Notes: generated by a model not told the origin, from the letters alone. Counted from the stretch's first letter, positions 37,557 through 47,515 are shown. The stretch: 64,000 bases of DNA from Companilactobacillus sp. RD055328 (GCF_022835675.1 NZ_BQUT01000005.1:186001-250000), one strand, 5' to 3'. Program-made: numbers and translations.

Positions 37557-39833
37557 TATCATTAGATTAAATGTAAGTAATTTAATCAATTTCTTATTAT
37601 TCTCAGATTGGCGACGCCAATTTTTACTATTTGTTTTATGCGTACTAGTAATGGAGCGATTAAAGTTTCTTGCTTGTTGTGTATCTACGGAAGGATCAGT
37701 TGTAGTATCACCAACTTCATTATTATCCATATTTTCATCTGGTTCAGTGGTTTCATCCGGATCCTCAACAACATCTTGATCTGATTCACTGTCTGTTTCT
37801 GTTTCATCAGTAGTAGTATCATCAGTTGATGATTCTTCTTGATGAGTAAATGAGGCAGGTACTGTTCCACTTAAGAACCATTCGCCATTTACTTGAACGA
37901 TATCACCAGGAGCTGTCCAGTCTTTATTTTCGGTATTTTGTTGCAGATACTGCATCATATATTTATAAATTTTTTGAGATATGGTTCGACTTGTCATTGA
38001 TAAACCATTTTCAGACGGCTTATCATAACCGGCCCAGATACTCATTGAATAATTTTTAGTATAACCTGCAAACCATGCATCTTTTGCAAGTCCTGAAAGA
38101 GCTGGATTTCTTTTTAATTCTTGTTCTGAATAATCTGTTGTTCCAGATTTTCCAGCTTGATATAATCCAGCAATATATGCATTTGCACCAAGACCACCAG
38201 GTTTGATAACATCTTTTAACACATCAGTAATCATAAATGCGGTTGATTCTTTCATAACACGTTTCGCAGAAGAACTGTATTTATGAACAATACCATCAAA
38301 AGTTTCAACTTTTGAAACGTAATAAGGTTTTCTATAATAACCACCATTAGCAAAAGCACTATACGCCGCAGCATTTTGTAAAGTTGATACTTCGGAACCA
38401 ATTCCAGCAGATAAACCTGCATTATCTGGAATATTAATTCCCAATTGTTTAACAAATTCTTTAGCACGGTTAAATCCAACTTCATCCAAAGTTTTTACGG
38501 CAGGGATATTTCTAGACTTTGAAAGTGCACTACGCAAGCTCATTTTCCCCATGTATTGATTATCTACATCATGTAGACTTATCGATGTACCAGGATAGTT
38601 ATATGCTTCATCGTACACTTGATGATATGTTGACCAATCTAAATATTCAATTGCTGGTGCATAATCGAGTAGAGGTTTCATCGTAGAACCATTACTTCTG
38701 GAAGATTGAACTGCTCGATTATATCCTAACTGCACATCTCCTTGATTACGTCCACCAATCATTGCAATCACTTTCCCATTATTTGGGTCTACAATTGTTG
38801 AAGCAACTTGCATTGTACTATCAGGATAATAAACATAAGTATTACTATTAACAATTTTGTACAATAATTTTTGTGCATCATAATCCATATTTGTTGTAAT
38901 TTTTATATTGTCTCGATATGGATCGTATCCTTTTTTCTTTACTTCAGAAATTACTTCTTTAATATATGGATCTGATATTTTTCTGGTTTCAGTAGCAGAA
39001 GTTATGCTAGATTTTTCTTGAAGACCATCTGTGATAGGAGTATCCATAGCTGCTTTCATATCAGTTTTTGATATTTTTTTGTTATTATACATGGCTTGTA
39101 ATACTGTATCACGACGATTTTTTGCCTCTGTCGGATGTACATAGGGGTCATAACCTGTTGGAGATTGCGGCATACCCGCTAACATTGCAGTTTGAGCTAA
39201 AGTTAAATCTTTCATATCTTTATTAAAATAGTATTTTGATGCTGTTTTCATTCCATTAATACCATTTGAAAGATACACTTTGTTCATATAGAACTCTAAA
39301 ATCTTTTTCTTCGAATATTGTTTTTCAACTTTCATTGAAAGCCAAATTTCTTTTATCTTACGTTCAAAAGTTTGATCAGACTTATTTGTTGAGAAGTAGG
39401 AGAGTTTAACCAGTTGTTGGGTTAAAGTACTACCACCACCTTGAATACTATTAGATTTAATGTTATTCAATCCAGCACCAACAATACGAATAGGATCAAT
39501 TCCTAGCGGTTCATTGTAAAATCTCTTATCCTCAATTGAAATAACTGCATCTTGTAATTGGGTTGGTATCTCGCTAATTTTTGCATAATCGCGTTCTTCG
39601 TTACCCAAGTTCATAATTTTCTTACCGTTACGATCATAAATCGTTGCAGATCCTGCATCTTGCAGAGTACTTGTAGAGATTTCTGGAGCTTGACTTGCGT
39701 AATATGCAAATACCCCAACTCCGGCAATAATAAATAAAGTAAGGACCAATAATCCCCATTTAATAATCGTAAGAGCTTTTCTTTTTGGCTTTTTATTTCG
39801 AATTTGTTTACGGGTCGTTTTTTCTTCGGCCAT
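37554..39833 (-). CDS. pbp1A: Class A penicillin-binding protein 1A
   Basis: A 759-residue bifunctional peptidoglycan synthase. One membrane segment lies near 24-46. The GT51 glycosyltransferase has EDKRFYNEPLGIDP and GGSTLTQQLVKL. The transpeptidase has the serine box SNGSTMKP, SRN at SKSRNIPAV and the KSGTTDY box. The tail from about 680 is rich in Thr, Asp and Glu, then becomes basic (KNWRRQSENNKKLIK) up to a stop at the terminator. GGGGA precedes the ATG; it overlaps recU by 26 bases. Confidence 0.93.
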   Translation of the reverse strand: MAEEKTTRKQIRNKKPKRKALTIIKWGLLVLTLFIIAGVGVFAYYASQAPEISTSTLQDAGSATIYDRNGKKIMNLGNEERDYAKISEIPTQLQDAVISIEDKRFYNEPLGIDPIRIVGAGLNNIKSNSIQGGGSTLTQQLVKLSYFSTNKSDQTFERKIKEIWLSMKVEKQYSKKKILEFYMNKVYLSNGINGMKTASKYYFNKDMKDLTLAQTAMLAGMPQSPTGYDPYVHPTEAKNRRDTVLQAMYNNKKISKTDMKAAMDTPITDGLQEKSSITSATETRKISDPYIKEVISEVKKKGYDPYRDNIKITTNMDYDAQKLLYKIVNSNTYVYYPDSTMQVASTIVDPNNGKVIAMIGGRNQGDVQLGYNRAVQSSRSNGSTMKPLLDYAPAIEYLDWSTYHQVYDEAYNYPGTSISLHDVDNQYMGKMSLRSALSKSRNIPAVKTLDEVGFNRAKEFVKQLGINIPDNAGLSAGIGSEVSTLQNAAAYSAFANGGYYRKPYYVSKVETFDGIVHKYSSSAKRVMKESTAFMITDVLKDVIKPGGLGANAYIAGLYQAGKSGTTDYSEQELKRNPALSGLAKDAWFAGYTKNYSMSIWAGYDKPSENGLSMTSRTISQKIYKYMMQYLQQNTENKDWTAPGDIVQVNGEWFLSGTVPASFTHQEESSTDDTTTDETETDSESDQDVVEDPDETTEPDENMDNNEVGDTTTDPSVDTQQARNFNRSITSTHKTNSKNWRRQSENNKKLIKLLTFNLMI

Positions 39834-40461
39834 TTTTTGTCCCCTTTAATTTATCAATCATCTTGTCACAAGCTTCTAAATAAGGAAGTACCGGATTATA
39901 TCCTGGCTCAATAGATACAGAATTTTTTACAATGATATTGTATTCGATGGATTTTTTCCCATCTTGTTTCTGTAAATCCCAATATTTTATTAAAATAGAA
40001 GCTGGAAGTATATAATACTCATTAAGAGTTGAGAATCTCATTATAACAAAACATATTCCACCTTGTTTTAAACAACTTCTCAAATGTTCAATTTGATGTG
40101 AATGAAAGTTTTTAAGTGGAAAAGCGGTTTTGTTCTTTGTTTCCTTCGCTTCAAAGTCAATATACTTTCCTTGATAAATTCCGTTATAATCAGTAGTTGA
40201 AGGTTGTCTAAAATATGCCTCTTTTACTACGGCCTTACTTCTCTTAGGGTAGTCAACCTTTACAATTTGTAAAGGAACCGGCTTTTTATAAATAACGGCT
40301 ATTTCATGAGCTCGATAGTATTCATTACTTCTATTCAATTCTTCTTCAAGTGTCATACCACGATCACCAAAAATAGTCTTTTGACGTTTCGAATTTGAAC
40401 TATAGTTTAATGAATTTTGCTCATTGTCATATGAACTACCATCAGGGTATTTAATATTCAA
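39808..40461 (-). CDS. recU: Holliday junction resolvase RecU
   Basis: A 217-residue nuclease that resolves Holliday junctions in Firmicutes recombination. Signature parts are GDRGMTLEEELNRSNEYY, YRQPSTTDYNGIY-like AYFRQPSTTDYNGIYQGKYIDFEAKETKNKTAFPL and HQIEHL, with the Asp-Glu-Lys nuclease site. The start is TTG preceded by AAAGGAG. The recU-pbp1 pair diverging from ypsA-gpsB is conserved in Bacilli. Confidence 0.95.
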   Translation of the reverse strand: MNIKYPDGSSYDNEQNSLNYSSNSKRQKTIFGDRGMTLEEELNRSNEYYRAHEIAVIYKKPVPLQIVKVDYPKRSKAVVKEAYFRQPSTTDYNGIYQGKYIDFEAKETKNKTAFPLKNFHSHQIEHLRSCLKQGGICFVIMRFSTLNEYYILPASILIKYWDLQKQDGKKSIEYNIIVKNSVSIEPGYNPVLPYLEACDKMIDKLKGTKNGRRKNDP

Positions 40462-40485
40462 GTTATCAACTCCTTTAACTAATGA

Positions 40486-40494
40486 ATTATACCA
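40486..40494 (-). promoter_or_regulatory. Extended -10 promoter of recU-pbp1A
   Basis: On the minus strand TGGTATAAT is a perfect extended -10 element, about 25 bases before the recU start. No strong -35 box is visible. Confidence 0.6.
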
Positions 40495-40530
40495 TTTTAC
40501 ATTAATGAAAAAAATCCAAAGGAATTACAG

Positions 40531-41088
40531 ATGATTACAAGATTATGGATTACTGGATATCGTTCTTTTGAACTTGGAATTTTTAATAAAAACGATAAAA
40601 AAATTGAAGTTTTAAGTATGTTTTTGAAAAGAAGAATCGAGCAGTATCAACTTGATGGGTTGGAGTGGGTGATCACAGGAGCACAACTTGGGATTGAACA
40701 AATAACAATTAATACTGTTGCCAATATCAAAGAAAATGATACTCACTTAAAAAATGCTGTAATGCTTCCTTTTAAAGACTTTGGAGCTAATTGGAATGAA
40801 AATAACACACTTAATTTCAAAAGTTCATTAAATAAATCTAATTATGTAAATTATGTTAGTAATGAAGACTATCAATCACCTCAGCAGCTTAAAAATTGGC
40901 AACAATTTATGTTGAATCATACTGATGGACTATTGATAATTTATGATCCCGAAAAAGAGGGAAAGCCTAATTTTGACTATTTAGCTGCTATCGATTTTGC
41001 TAAAAATCACAACTATTCAATTGAATTAGTGACCTTTGAAGACTTGGAAGATTTCACGCGAGAACTGGCTGACGAAGAAATTAATTAA
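40531..41088 (+). CDS. ypsA: YpsA family protein (DUF1273, SLOG fold)
   Basis: A 185-residue protein starting RLWITGYRSFELGIFN, the DUF1273 signature. WVITGAQLGIEQ and DGLLIIYDPEKEGKPNFDY complete the predicted nucleotide-binding SLOG fold. In Bacillus and Staphylococcus YpsA affects cell division, and it lies next to gpsB as here. AAAGGA precedes the ATG. Confidence 0.93.
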   Translation: MITRLWITGYRSFELGIFNKNDKKIEVLSMFLKRRIEQYQLDGLEWVITGAQLGIEQITINTVANIKENDTHLKNAVMLPFKDFGANWNENNTLNFKSSLNKSNYVNYVSNEDYQSPQQLKNWQQFMLNHTDGLLIIYDPEKEGKPNFDYLAAIDFAKNHNYSIELVTFEDLEDFTRELADEEIN

Positions 41089-41144
41089 ATTATTATTAAA
41101 AAAGAATAAGTTAAACACTGATTATGTAATATTAGTGTAATATT

Positions 41145-41153
41145 TGCTATAAT
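41145..41153 (+). promoter_or_regulatory. Extended -10 promoter of gpsB
   Basis: TGCTATAAT is a perfect extended -10 element about 32 bases before gpsB. Just upstream, ACACT (41115-41119) and AGTGT (41134-41138) form a spaced inverted repeat of unknown meaning. Confidence 0.6.
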
Positions 41154-41184
41154 TCCAAGTGAACAATATTGAGAGGGAAATAAT

Positions 41185-41637
41185 ATGAATATAAATACTA
41201 AATTACAATCAAGTGACATCTTAAAAAAAGAATTTCGTACAAAAACTATTGGTGGATACAATCCTGATGAAGTTGATGCATATCTAGATGACATAATCCA
41301 AGATTATGAAGGTATGGAAAAATACATTAGTCAACTAGAAGCTGAAAACGCCTCACTTCGTGAAGATGTATTAAGAACGTCTGAAGATACACAACAAGTA
41401 GAAGAGTCTGAAAATATTATTTCAGATACGAGAATTGATGACACAATGATTTCTACAGCAGAGCAATCTCAAGAAACAAATAATGTTTATGCTCCTGTAG
41501 ATGAATCATATCCAAGTACAACTAACTATGATATTTTACGCAGATTATCAAATCTAGAACGTAAAGTATTTGGGGAAGAAAAAACAACAACAGAATCAGC
41601 TCAAAACTTCTATGGTGATGATTCAAGTAACAATTAA
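41185..41637 (+). CDS. gpsB: Cell division protein GpsB
   Basis: A 150-residue DivIVA-like protein linking division and peptidoglycan synthesis. The N-terminal domain KKEFRTKTIGGYNPDEVDAYLDDIIQDYE is the membrane and PBP-binding coiled coil. A long acidic linker (about 70-110) follows, and the C-terminal trimerisation helix is YDILRRLSNLERKVFG. Slightly longer than Bacillus GpsB because of the linker. AGAGGGA precedes the ATG. Confidence 0.95.
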   Translation: MNINTKLQSSDILKKEFRTKTIGGYNPDEVDAYLDDIIQDYEGMEKYISQLEAENASLREDVLRTSEDTQQVEESENIISDTRIDDTMISTAEQSQETNNVYAPVDESYPSTTNYDILRRLSNLERKVFGEEKTTTESAQNFYGDDSSNN

Positions 41638-41638
41638 C

Positions 41639-41668
41639 TTGCAATATATTATAACTCGTGCCTATAAT
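41639..41668 (+). promoter_or_regulatory. Promoter of rnpB
   Basis: TTGCAA and a consensus TATAAT separated by 18 bases, ending about 22 bases before the first paired base of the RNase P RNA. Confidence 0.75.
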
Positions 41669-41690
41669 ATCAAGGTGTTTTAATAACAAA

Positions 41691-42073
41691 CTGAGTAGAT
41701 TTCGAGTAATCGCGGCTTACTTTTGTAAGCTGAGGAAGGTCCATGCCCGCACAAGCTGCGATGCTTGTAGTGTTCGTGCTTGGCCCAATAAGCCAAGGTA
41801 TCTCTTTTGAGATAACGGCAATGAAAGTGCTAAGGTTTATAACTATGCATTAGTAGTTTGAAAGTGCCACAGAAACGCGTGTTCATCAGAAATGATGGAA
41901 TTGGAACGGGTAAACCCCGCGAGCGAGCAACCCAAACTTTGGTAGGGGCGCTTCACAACGGAAATTGAACCTAGTGTGAAGGCATTTAATGTAGATAGAT
42001 GATTACTGAAGGTATTAGAAATAACCTGTTTTAATACTTGAACAGAACATGGCCTATAGGGTCTACTCTCAGG
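41691..42073 (+). ncRNA. rnpB: RNase P RNA, type B
   Basis: The catalytic RNA of RNase P, which matures tRNA 5' ends. Visible conserved blocks are GAGGAAGGTCCATGC, ACAGAAACG, GGGTAAACCCCGCGAGCGAG, and ACAGAACATGGCC near the 3' end. CTGAGTAGA at the start pairs with TCTACTCTCAG at the end (with a two-base bulge) as helix P1, which sets the ends. The overall type B (Bacillus) plan fits. It sits between gpsB and rlmL, the usual place. Confidence 0.95.
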
Positions 42074-42076
42074 TTG

Positions 42077-42101
42077 GGCGAAGTTTACTTCGCCTTTTTT
42101 T
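42077..42101 (+). terminator. Terminator of rnpB
   Basis: GGCGAAG and CTTCGCC pair around TTTA, followed by seven T. Confidence 0.92.
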
Positions 42102-42143
42102 ATGCAAAGACTTATAAAACTCAAATAATTAAGAGGAATAAAT

Positions 42144-43259
42144 ATGACATACAAACTAGTAGCAACAATGGCAAGTGGTTTTGAAGCAATCACCGCCAAA
42201 GAATTGAATGATCTTGGATATGAAACAAAGACTGACAATGGTCGCGTGTTATTTCATGGTGAACTAGAAGATATCGCAAGAACAAATCTTTGGTTACGTT
42301 CAGCTGATCGCGTAAAAATCATTTTAGATGACTTTGATGCAGTAACTTTCGAAGAACTATTTGATAAAATTTATAACATGCCTTGGGATGATTACTTACC
42401 AATGAACGCACATATACCAGTAAATGCTCGTTCAGTTAAATCAAAACTTTTCTCGACACGTGATATTCAGGCTATTTCAAAAAAAGCTATCGTTAAAAAG
42501 ATGGCTGAAGTTTACAATCGTCGTAATGGTATGTTGCCTGAATCAGGTAGCACTTTTTCAATTGAAGTACGTATAATTAAAAATCATGCTGAAGTTACAC
42601 TTGATACAACAGGAGATAGTTTATTCAAACGTGGCTATCGTATTGAACATGGTGGGGCACCATTGAAAGAAAACTTCGCTGCAGCATTGGTTATGATAAC
42701 TAATTGGCGCTCTGATATGCCATTTTGGGATCCAACAACTGGCTCAGGGACAATTGCCATTGAGGCGGCAATGATTGGTAAAAATATTGCTCCTGGATTA
42801 AATCGTCATTTTCTTTTCGAAGGATTTAATTGGTTTGATCAACAAATTCTTGAAAATCAAAAGCAATTAGCAAAAAGCGAAATTAAGGATGTTAAATTAA
42901 ATATTAATGCAAGTGATATTGATCAAAATATGATTGACGTTGCTAAGTTAAACGCTAATAATGCTGGAGTGTTACACGACATTAACTTCAAACAAATAGC
43001 ATTAAAAGACTTGAAAATTGAAGAAGATAATGGCGTTCTGATTGCTAATCCACCTTATGGTGTTCGTATGAAAGATACCGAAGAGGTACACATATTGTAC
43101 AAACAAATGGGGGATATCTTTGAAAAATTAAATCATTGGAGTAAATACTATTTAACTAGTGATTTAGACTTCCAAGGATTCTATGGCAAGCAAGCAACTA
43201 AACGTAGAAAATTATATAATGGAGCAATCAGAACTGATTACTTCCAATATTGGGCATAA
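42144..43259 (+). CDS. ypsC: THUMP-domain rRNA N2-guanosine methyltransferase (RlmL/YpsC-like)
   Basis: A 371-residue methyltransferase. The N-terminal THUMP-type RNA-binding region (1-160) begins MASGFEAITAKELNDLGYE. The methylase core has motif I FWDPTTGSGTIAIEAA and catalytic motif IV LIANPPYGVRM. The family methylates 23S rRNA guanosines; the exact site is inferred. GAGGA precedes the ATG. The position after gpsB-rnpB matches Bacillus ypsC. Confidence 0.92.
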   Translation: MTYKLVATMASGFEAITAKELNDLGYETKTDNGRVLFHGELEDIARTNLWLRSADRVKIILDDFDAVTFEELFDKIYNMPWDDYLPMNAHIPVNARSVKSKLFSTRDIQAISKKAIVKKMAEVYNRRNGMLPESGSTFSIEVRIIKNHAEVTLDTTGDSLFKRGYRIEHGGAPLKENFAAALVMITNWRSDMPFWDPTTGSGTIAIEAAMIGKNIAPGLNRHFLFEGFNWFDQQILENQKQLAKSEIKDVKLNINASDIDQNMIDVAKLNANNAGVLHDINFKQIALKDLKIEEDNGVLIANPPYGVRMKDTEEVHILYKQMGDIFEKLNHWSKYYLTSDLDFQGFYGKQATKRRKLYNGAIRTDYFQYWA

Positions 43260-43294
43260 AAAAGACGACACTTTACATAAAGTGTCGTCTTTTT
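43259..43294. terminator. Bidirectional terminator, ypsC / corA
   Basis: AAAAAGACGACACTTT pairs perfectly with AAAGTGTCGTCTTTTT around a four-base loop between convergent genes. Confidence 0.94.
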
Positions 43295-44193
43295 AAATCA
43301 TACCAAATCGCAATAGAGCCGACTCCAACTAATACTAATGAAAAAATCCAGGACCATGGTTTTCCAGCAATTGGTAAAAACATATTCATACCATAAAAGC
43401 CTGAAATAATCGTTGGTATCGAGAGAATAATAGAATATATTGTCAAAATTTTCATAGTGAAATTAGTTTGATTATTTAACAGATTATTAAATGAATTAGA
43501 TAGTTTATCTGTTATATCGCCTAATAATTCAACCATTTTTTGAATTTGTTCAAATTCTATTACGGCATCATTGACGTATTCTCTATCTTTTTTAGTAATT
43601 AATCCGTGCATTTCAGAGCTCTTAATAAATAGTTGAGCTTCTTTTAACATTATGTAATTACCATTAACAGCCGTTAATAGATATGATATTTCTTCTTGGA
43701 TTTTAGATAGTTCTAAAATTTCGCTATCACTAATTTTATGTGATGTTAGTCTCTGCTGAATTAGAGAGCGACGGTCAGATATTTCTTCGATCTTATCTAT
43801 GAAATCTTCTGATAATTTATCATCAATATCAAAATATATTCCCCACGAAGTGACACTATTAGACTCATTTTCACGTAATTCTTTAAAATAACGTTCAACA
43901 TATTGTGTTTTAGATGTTGTAAATAAGATAATTTGTTTATCACTTAATAAAACAGAAATAGGGAATGTAACTTGATGAATATGTGGACTATTAGAAATAA
44001 CATGGAAAACTATTAACCATGATTTAAGCGCTTCTATATACTCGATCCTTGGCCGTTCTTTCATATCAGAAGCATATTCAATTATTTCTTCAGTCAATTT
44101 ATAGTCATTAAATAATTCCTCAGCATCATCTGCAGTTAATTCATTAACTGAAATAAAGTTCAATTCATTACTTACTTTGTATTTTGAAATCAT
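43273..44193 (-). CDS. corA: CorA-family magnesium transporter
   Basis: A 306-residue divalent cation channel. A long soluble domain (1-245) with an extended helix (KKDREYVNDAVIEFEQIQKMV) leads to two C-terminal membrane segments, joined by the selectivity loop GFYGMN. Mg2+ is the usual substrate, though cobalt and nickel are transported by some relatives. GAGGT precedes the ATG. Confidence 0.93.
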   Translation of the reverse strand: MISKYKVSNELNFISVNELTADDAEELFNDYKLTEEIIEYASDMKERPRIEYIEALKSWLIVFHVISNSPHIHQVTFPISVLLSDKQIILFTTSKTQYVERYFKELRENESNSVTSWGIYFDIDDKLSEDFIDKIEEISDRRSLIQQRLTSHKISDSEILELSKIQEEISYLLTAVNGNYIMLKEAQLFIKSSEMHGLITKKDREYVNDAVIEFEQIQKMVELLGDITDKLSNSFNNLLNNQTNFTMKILTIYSIILSIPTIISGFYGMNMFLPIAGKPWSWIFSLVLVGVGSIAIWYDLKRRHFM

Positions 44194-44230
44194 AATAATT
44201 ACCTCTTATTTATTATAAAAAAAAGCAAAC

Positions 44231-44261
44231 AAAAAGGCGAGTTTTAAAAATTCGCCTTTTT
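44231..44261 (-). terminator. Terminator of lplA
   Basis: AAAAAGGCGAA and TCGCCTTTTT pair around an A/T loop, 15 bases after the lplA stop and before corA on the same strand. Confidence 0.88.
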
Positions 44262-44275
44262 GCGTATTTATTTTA

Positions 44276-45289
44276 TTAGGGAGTAACTAGTTTCAAAATA
44301 TCTTGCTTATCGATTCCTTTAAAGTAGTCATCTAAATTAAAATTGTCTAAAACTGAACTAACATCATCTGTTTCAAACTTAGTTCCATTTAATGCCTCTT
44401 CAATGTCAGATACACTTTGTGATCCAAAGAAATCTCCAAAAATCTTTATATCGTTAATCATTCCATTAGCAATATTCATACGGACATCAATTGTCCCCAT
44501 ATCAAAGTGTTTTCTTTGTTTAAGAGTGAATTTGGGTGATTTTCCATAAACCCAATCCCAATTTTTATAATATTGATCGAGCAACTTATTAATTTCTACT
44601 TGATCTTCAGGTGTAACTACATATTCATGTTTTTTTATCTCTGAAATATCATTTTTTTCAAATAACTTAGGTAGAAGTAAGTCTCTAAATTCTTCAGTTG
44701 TTAAACCTTGGTAATTAGAATCAAGATAAGAATTTAAATTAGTCACACGACTTCTAATAGATTTAATACCTTTAGATTTGATCTTATCTTCGTTAACGTG
44801 TAAAGCTTTAGTTAATACATCTAAGTCAACATTATAAGAAATTGTTCCATGAGAAAAAGTCTTGCCATTTTTTGAATACATGGCATTACCTGAAAACTTC
44901 TTACCATCTACTAAAAGGTCGTTTCTTCCTGAAACTTCAGCTGATGTTGCTCCCATTTGATGTAATGCATCAATAATAGGTTGGGTGAATGACTTAAAAT
45001 CACCAAAATTGGAATCATCGGAATTCACCACAAAACTGAAACAAAGATTTCCTAAATCTTGATAAACTGCTCCACCACCTGAGAGGCGTCGAGTAACCGT
45101 AATATTATTTTCTTTTACAAAATCATGATTGATTTCTTCAAGCGTATTCTGGTTTCTTCCAACAATAATACAAGGACCTTCAATATAAAACAGCACAAGA
45201 GGTTCATCGAAGTTCTTATTGTTCATTAAATATTGTTCAGTAGCCAAATTTTCACGGATATCACGTGATTTCATAACAACATATTTCAA
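44276..45289 (-). CDS. lplA: Lipoate-protein ligase A
   Basis: A 337-residue enzyme that activates free lipoate with ATP and attaches it to E2 or GcvH proteins. VGRNQNTLEEIN, RRLSGGGAVYQDLGNLCFSF and LLVDGKKFSGNAMY are the substrate-binding and catalytic parts; the C-terminal accessory domain is present (about 250-337). The start is TTG behind GGAGG. No pyruvate dehydrogenase genes are nearby. Confidence 0.95.
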   Translation of the reverse strand: MKYVVMKSRDIRENLATEQYLMNNKNFDEPLVLFYIEGPCIIVGRNQNTLEEINHDFVKENNITVTRRLSGGGAVYQDLGNLCFSFVVNSDDSNFGDFKSFTQPIIDALHQMGATSAEVSGRNDLLVDGKKFSGNAMYSKNGKTFSHGTISYNVDLDVLTKALHVNEDKIKSKGIKSIRSRVTNLNSYLDSNYQGLTTEEFRDLLLPKLFEKNDISEIKKHEYVVTPEDQVEINKLLDQYYKNWDWVYGKSPKFTLKQRKHFDMGTIDVRMNIANGMINDIKIFGDFFGSQSVSDIEEALNGTKFETDDVSSVLDNFNLDDYFKGIDKQDILKLVTP

Positions 45290-45354
45290 AATAATTTCCT
45301 CCAGCTTTTTATTAGCACACTTTAGTTATATATCAATTAGTTTAATTAAGCTAG

Positions 45355-45368
45355 TGTAAACGATTACT
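45355..45368. promoter_or_regulatory. Candidate CcpA-binding cre site
   Basis: TGTAAACGATTACT matches the cre consensus TGWAANCGNTNWCA at 13 of 14 positions. It lies 66 bases upstream of lplA and 73 bases before the EbsA-like gene, so it could act on either. On the lplA strand it overlaps TTTACA, a possible -35 box. Confidence 0.45.
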
Positions 45369-45440
45369 TTTTTTATTTTAATACTTTTTTTATTACTTTC
45401 ATTGTACAATTATCATATTAATTATAGGGGGTCAAAGTTA

Positions 45441-45818
45441 TTGAAAATATTCTATCAGCCTGGTGGTGAGAAAGGCATAATTAGATGGTCATTATTACTA
45501 ATGCTTTTTATGCTAGGGATTATAACGCAATTAGAAATATTTAAATCAAATTATATTGCGCCTATTATTATGATAATTGCATCTATAATTATTATTTGGT
45601 TCATTCTCAAATCATATCTCGTAGCTGATAATGAAAAATTAATAATATATAGTCCTCTTAAGAAACAAATTAGAACGATTAATATTTCAGAACTTTCATC
45701 AATCCGTTCTGGAAAATATTATTTAGTTCTAAACTTTAAGTCAGCAGAGTTCTTTCCAATAAGAATAATTGCCTTTCCAAAAAGCATTAAAAAGTTGTCT
45801 TCTTTAATCAATAAATAA
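45441..45818 (+). CDS. EbsA-like small membrane protein
   Basis: A 125-residue protein with two membrane segments in residues 14-60 and a C-terminal soluble part ([21 protein letters not shown]). The N terminus ([17 protein letters not shown]) resembles the EbsA family of lactobacilli, sometimes labelled pore-forming; function unproven. I chose the TTG at 45441 because AGGGGGT precedes it; the ATG 13 codons earlier lacks a site and adds residues foreign to the family. fhs follows after 13 bases. Confidence 0.65.
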   Translation: MKIFYQPGGEKGIIRWSLLLMLFMLGIITQLEIFKSNYIAPIIMIIASIIIIWFILKSYLVADNEKLIIYSPLKKQIRTINISELSSIRSGKYYLVLNFKSAEFFPIRIIAFPKSIKKLSSLINK

Positions 45819-45831
45819 GGATGGTTTTAAA

Positions 45832-47499
45832 ATGAAATCAGATATTGAAATTGCTCAAGAGTCAAACTTGTTAAAAATTAAGGAAATTGCAGAACAAATT
45901 GGTTTAAATGATTCAGATATTGAAGCCTATGGTGACTATAAGGCTAAATTCAAATTATCGACAATAAAAAATTTAAAGAATAATAAAGCCGGTAAGTTAG
46001 TATTAGTTACTTCTATTAATCCAACTCCAGCAGGAGAAGGTAAATCTACTGTACTTATTGGCCTTGCTGATGCTTTAAGACAAATTGGTAAGAGCTCAAT
46101 CGTAGCATTAAGAGAGCCATCTTTAGGTCCTGTTATGGGCATGAAGGGTGGGGCAACTGGCGGAGGGTTTGCACAAGTTGTTCCCATGGAAGATATTAAC
46201 TTACACTTCACTGGTGATATGCATGCACTAACGGCTGCTAATAATACTTTGGCTGCCTTAATCGATAATCATTTACAGCAAGGTAATGAGTTAAACATCG
46301 ATTCTAGAACGATTACTTGGCGCAGAACTCTAGATATTAATGATCGTGCGTTGAGAAACATCGTAATTGGGCTTGGTGGAAAAACATCCTCAGTTCCGAG
46401 AGAAGATCATTTTGACATTACAGTTGCTTCTGAACTAATGGCCATTCTTTGTTTATCAACGGATATTTTGGATCTTAAAAAGAGAATAGGAAAGATTTTG
46501 ATTGGCTTTTCTTACGATAAAAAACCAGTTTTTGTTAAAGATTTAAATATACAAGGTGCTATAACTACATTATTAAAAGATGCAATCAAACCTAACTTAG
46601 TTCAAACCTTAGAACACACTCCAGCTATTATTCATGGAGGTCCTTTTGCTAACATTGCGCATGGATGTAATAGTATCTTAGCAACTAATACTGCATTAAA
46701 ACTTGGTGATTATGCCGTAACTGAGGCTGGATTTGGGGCAGATCTTGGCGCTGAAAAATTCTTAGATATTGTCACTCCTAATTTGGACAAAAATCCTGAT
46801 GTTATTGTGATTGTCGCTACTATAAGAGCTTTAAAGTATAATGGTGGGCAAAAATTATCGGACTTAAGCACTGAAGATACACAAGCACTTAAAGAAGGAT
46901 CTATTAATCTAATTAAGCATATTGAAAATATGCAAAAGTACCATATACCAGTTGTCGTAGCAATTAATAAATTTGCTACAGATTCAGACAACGAACTAGA
47001 GCTTTTGACAAGTATTTGCAGAGAAAAAGGTGTACCTATTGAAATTAGTGATATTCATGCTAATGGTGGAAAAGGTGGCATAGAATTAGCTAATGCTGTA
47101 GTACAAGCTGGAGAGCAAACATCTAACTATACTAGATTATATGATGATGATAATTCGGTACTTGATAAAATAAAAACCATTGCAACCGAAATTTATGGTG
47201 CAAAAGATATTAATTTAAGTCCTAAAGCATTGTCTGATCTCAAGTCAATAGAAGATAATAACTGGGATAAGCTACCTGTATGTATCGCTAAAACACAGTA
47301 CTCATTAAGTGATGATCCCAAATTATTAGGACGTCCCAAAGACTTTACATTAAATATCAATTCGATTTCACCAAAACTTGGATCTGGGTTTATTGTTGTT
47401 CAAACGGGTAAAGTCCTTACTATGCCAGGATTGCCTAAAAAACCTGCTGCTTTAAATATTGACATTAACGAAGATGGAATTGTTAATGGTATTTTTTAG
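45832..47499 (+). CDS. fhs: Formate--tetrahydrofolate ligase
   Basis: A 555-residue ATP-dependent enzyme that makes 10-formyl-THF for purine and formyl-Met-tRNA synthesis. The ATP loop is [14 protein letters not shown] (Ser where Thr is usual). [28 protein letters not shown] and [17 protein letters not shown] are signatures. Full length. AAGGAT precedes the ATG; lspA starts 16 bases after its stop. Confidence 0.97.
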   Translation: MKSDIEIAQESNLLKIKEIAEQIGLNDSDIEAYGDYKAKFKLSTIKNLKNNKAGKLVLVTSINPTPAGEGKSTVLIGLADALRQIGKSSIVALREPSLGPVMGMKGGATGGGFAQVVPMEDINLHFTGDMHALTAANNTLAALIDNHLQQGNELNIDSRTITWRRTLDINDRALRNIVIGLGGKTSSVPREDHFDITVASELMAILCLSTDILDLKKRIGKILIGFSYDKKPVFVKDLNIQGAITTLLKDAIKPNLVQTLEHTPAIIHGGPFANIAHGCNSILATNTALKLGDYAVTEAGFGADLGAEKFLDIVTPNLDKNPDVIVIVATIRALKYNGGQKLSDLSTEDTQALKEGSINLIKHIENMQKYHIPVVVAINKFATDSDNELELLTSICREKGVPIEISDIHANGGKGGIELANAVVQAGEQTSNYTRLYDDDNSVLDKIKTIATEIYGAKDINLSPKALSDLKSIEDNNWDKLPVCIAKTQYSLSDDPKLLGRPKDFTLNINSISPKLGSGFIVVQTGKVLTMPGLPKKPAALNIDINEDGIVNGIF

Positions 47500-47515
47500 A
47501 AAAGGAAAGACATTT

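Noticed and set aside
41115-41138. Inverted repeat ACACT-N14-AGTGT upstream of gpsB as an operator
   Set aside because: Five-base arms with a 14-base gap occur easily by chance in AT-rich DNA; no matching copy was noticed elsewhere in the window.
41843-42238. 131-codon minus-strand frame over the RNase P RNA
   Set aside because: It lies antisense to rnpB and the start of ypsC, has no credible ribosome site, and its open reading follows from the structured RNA sequence.
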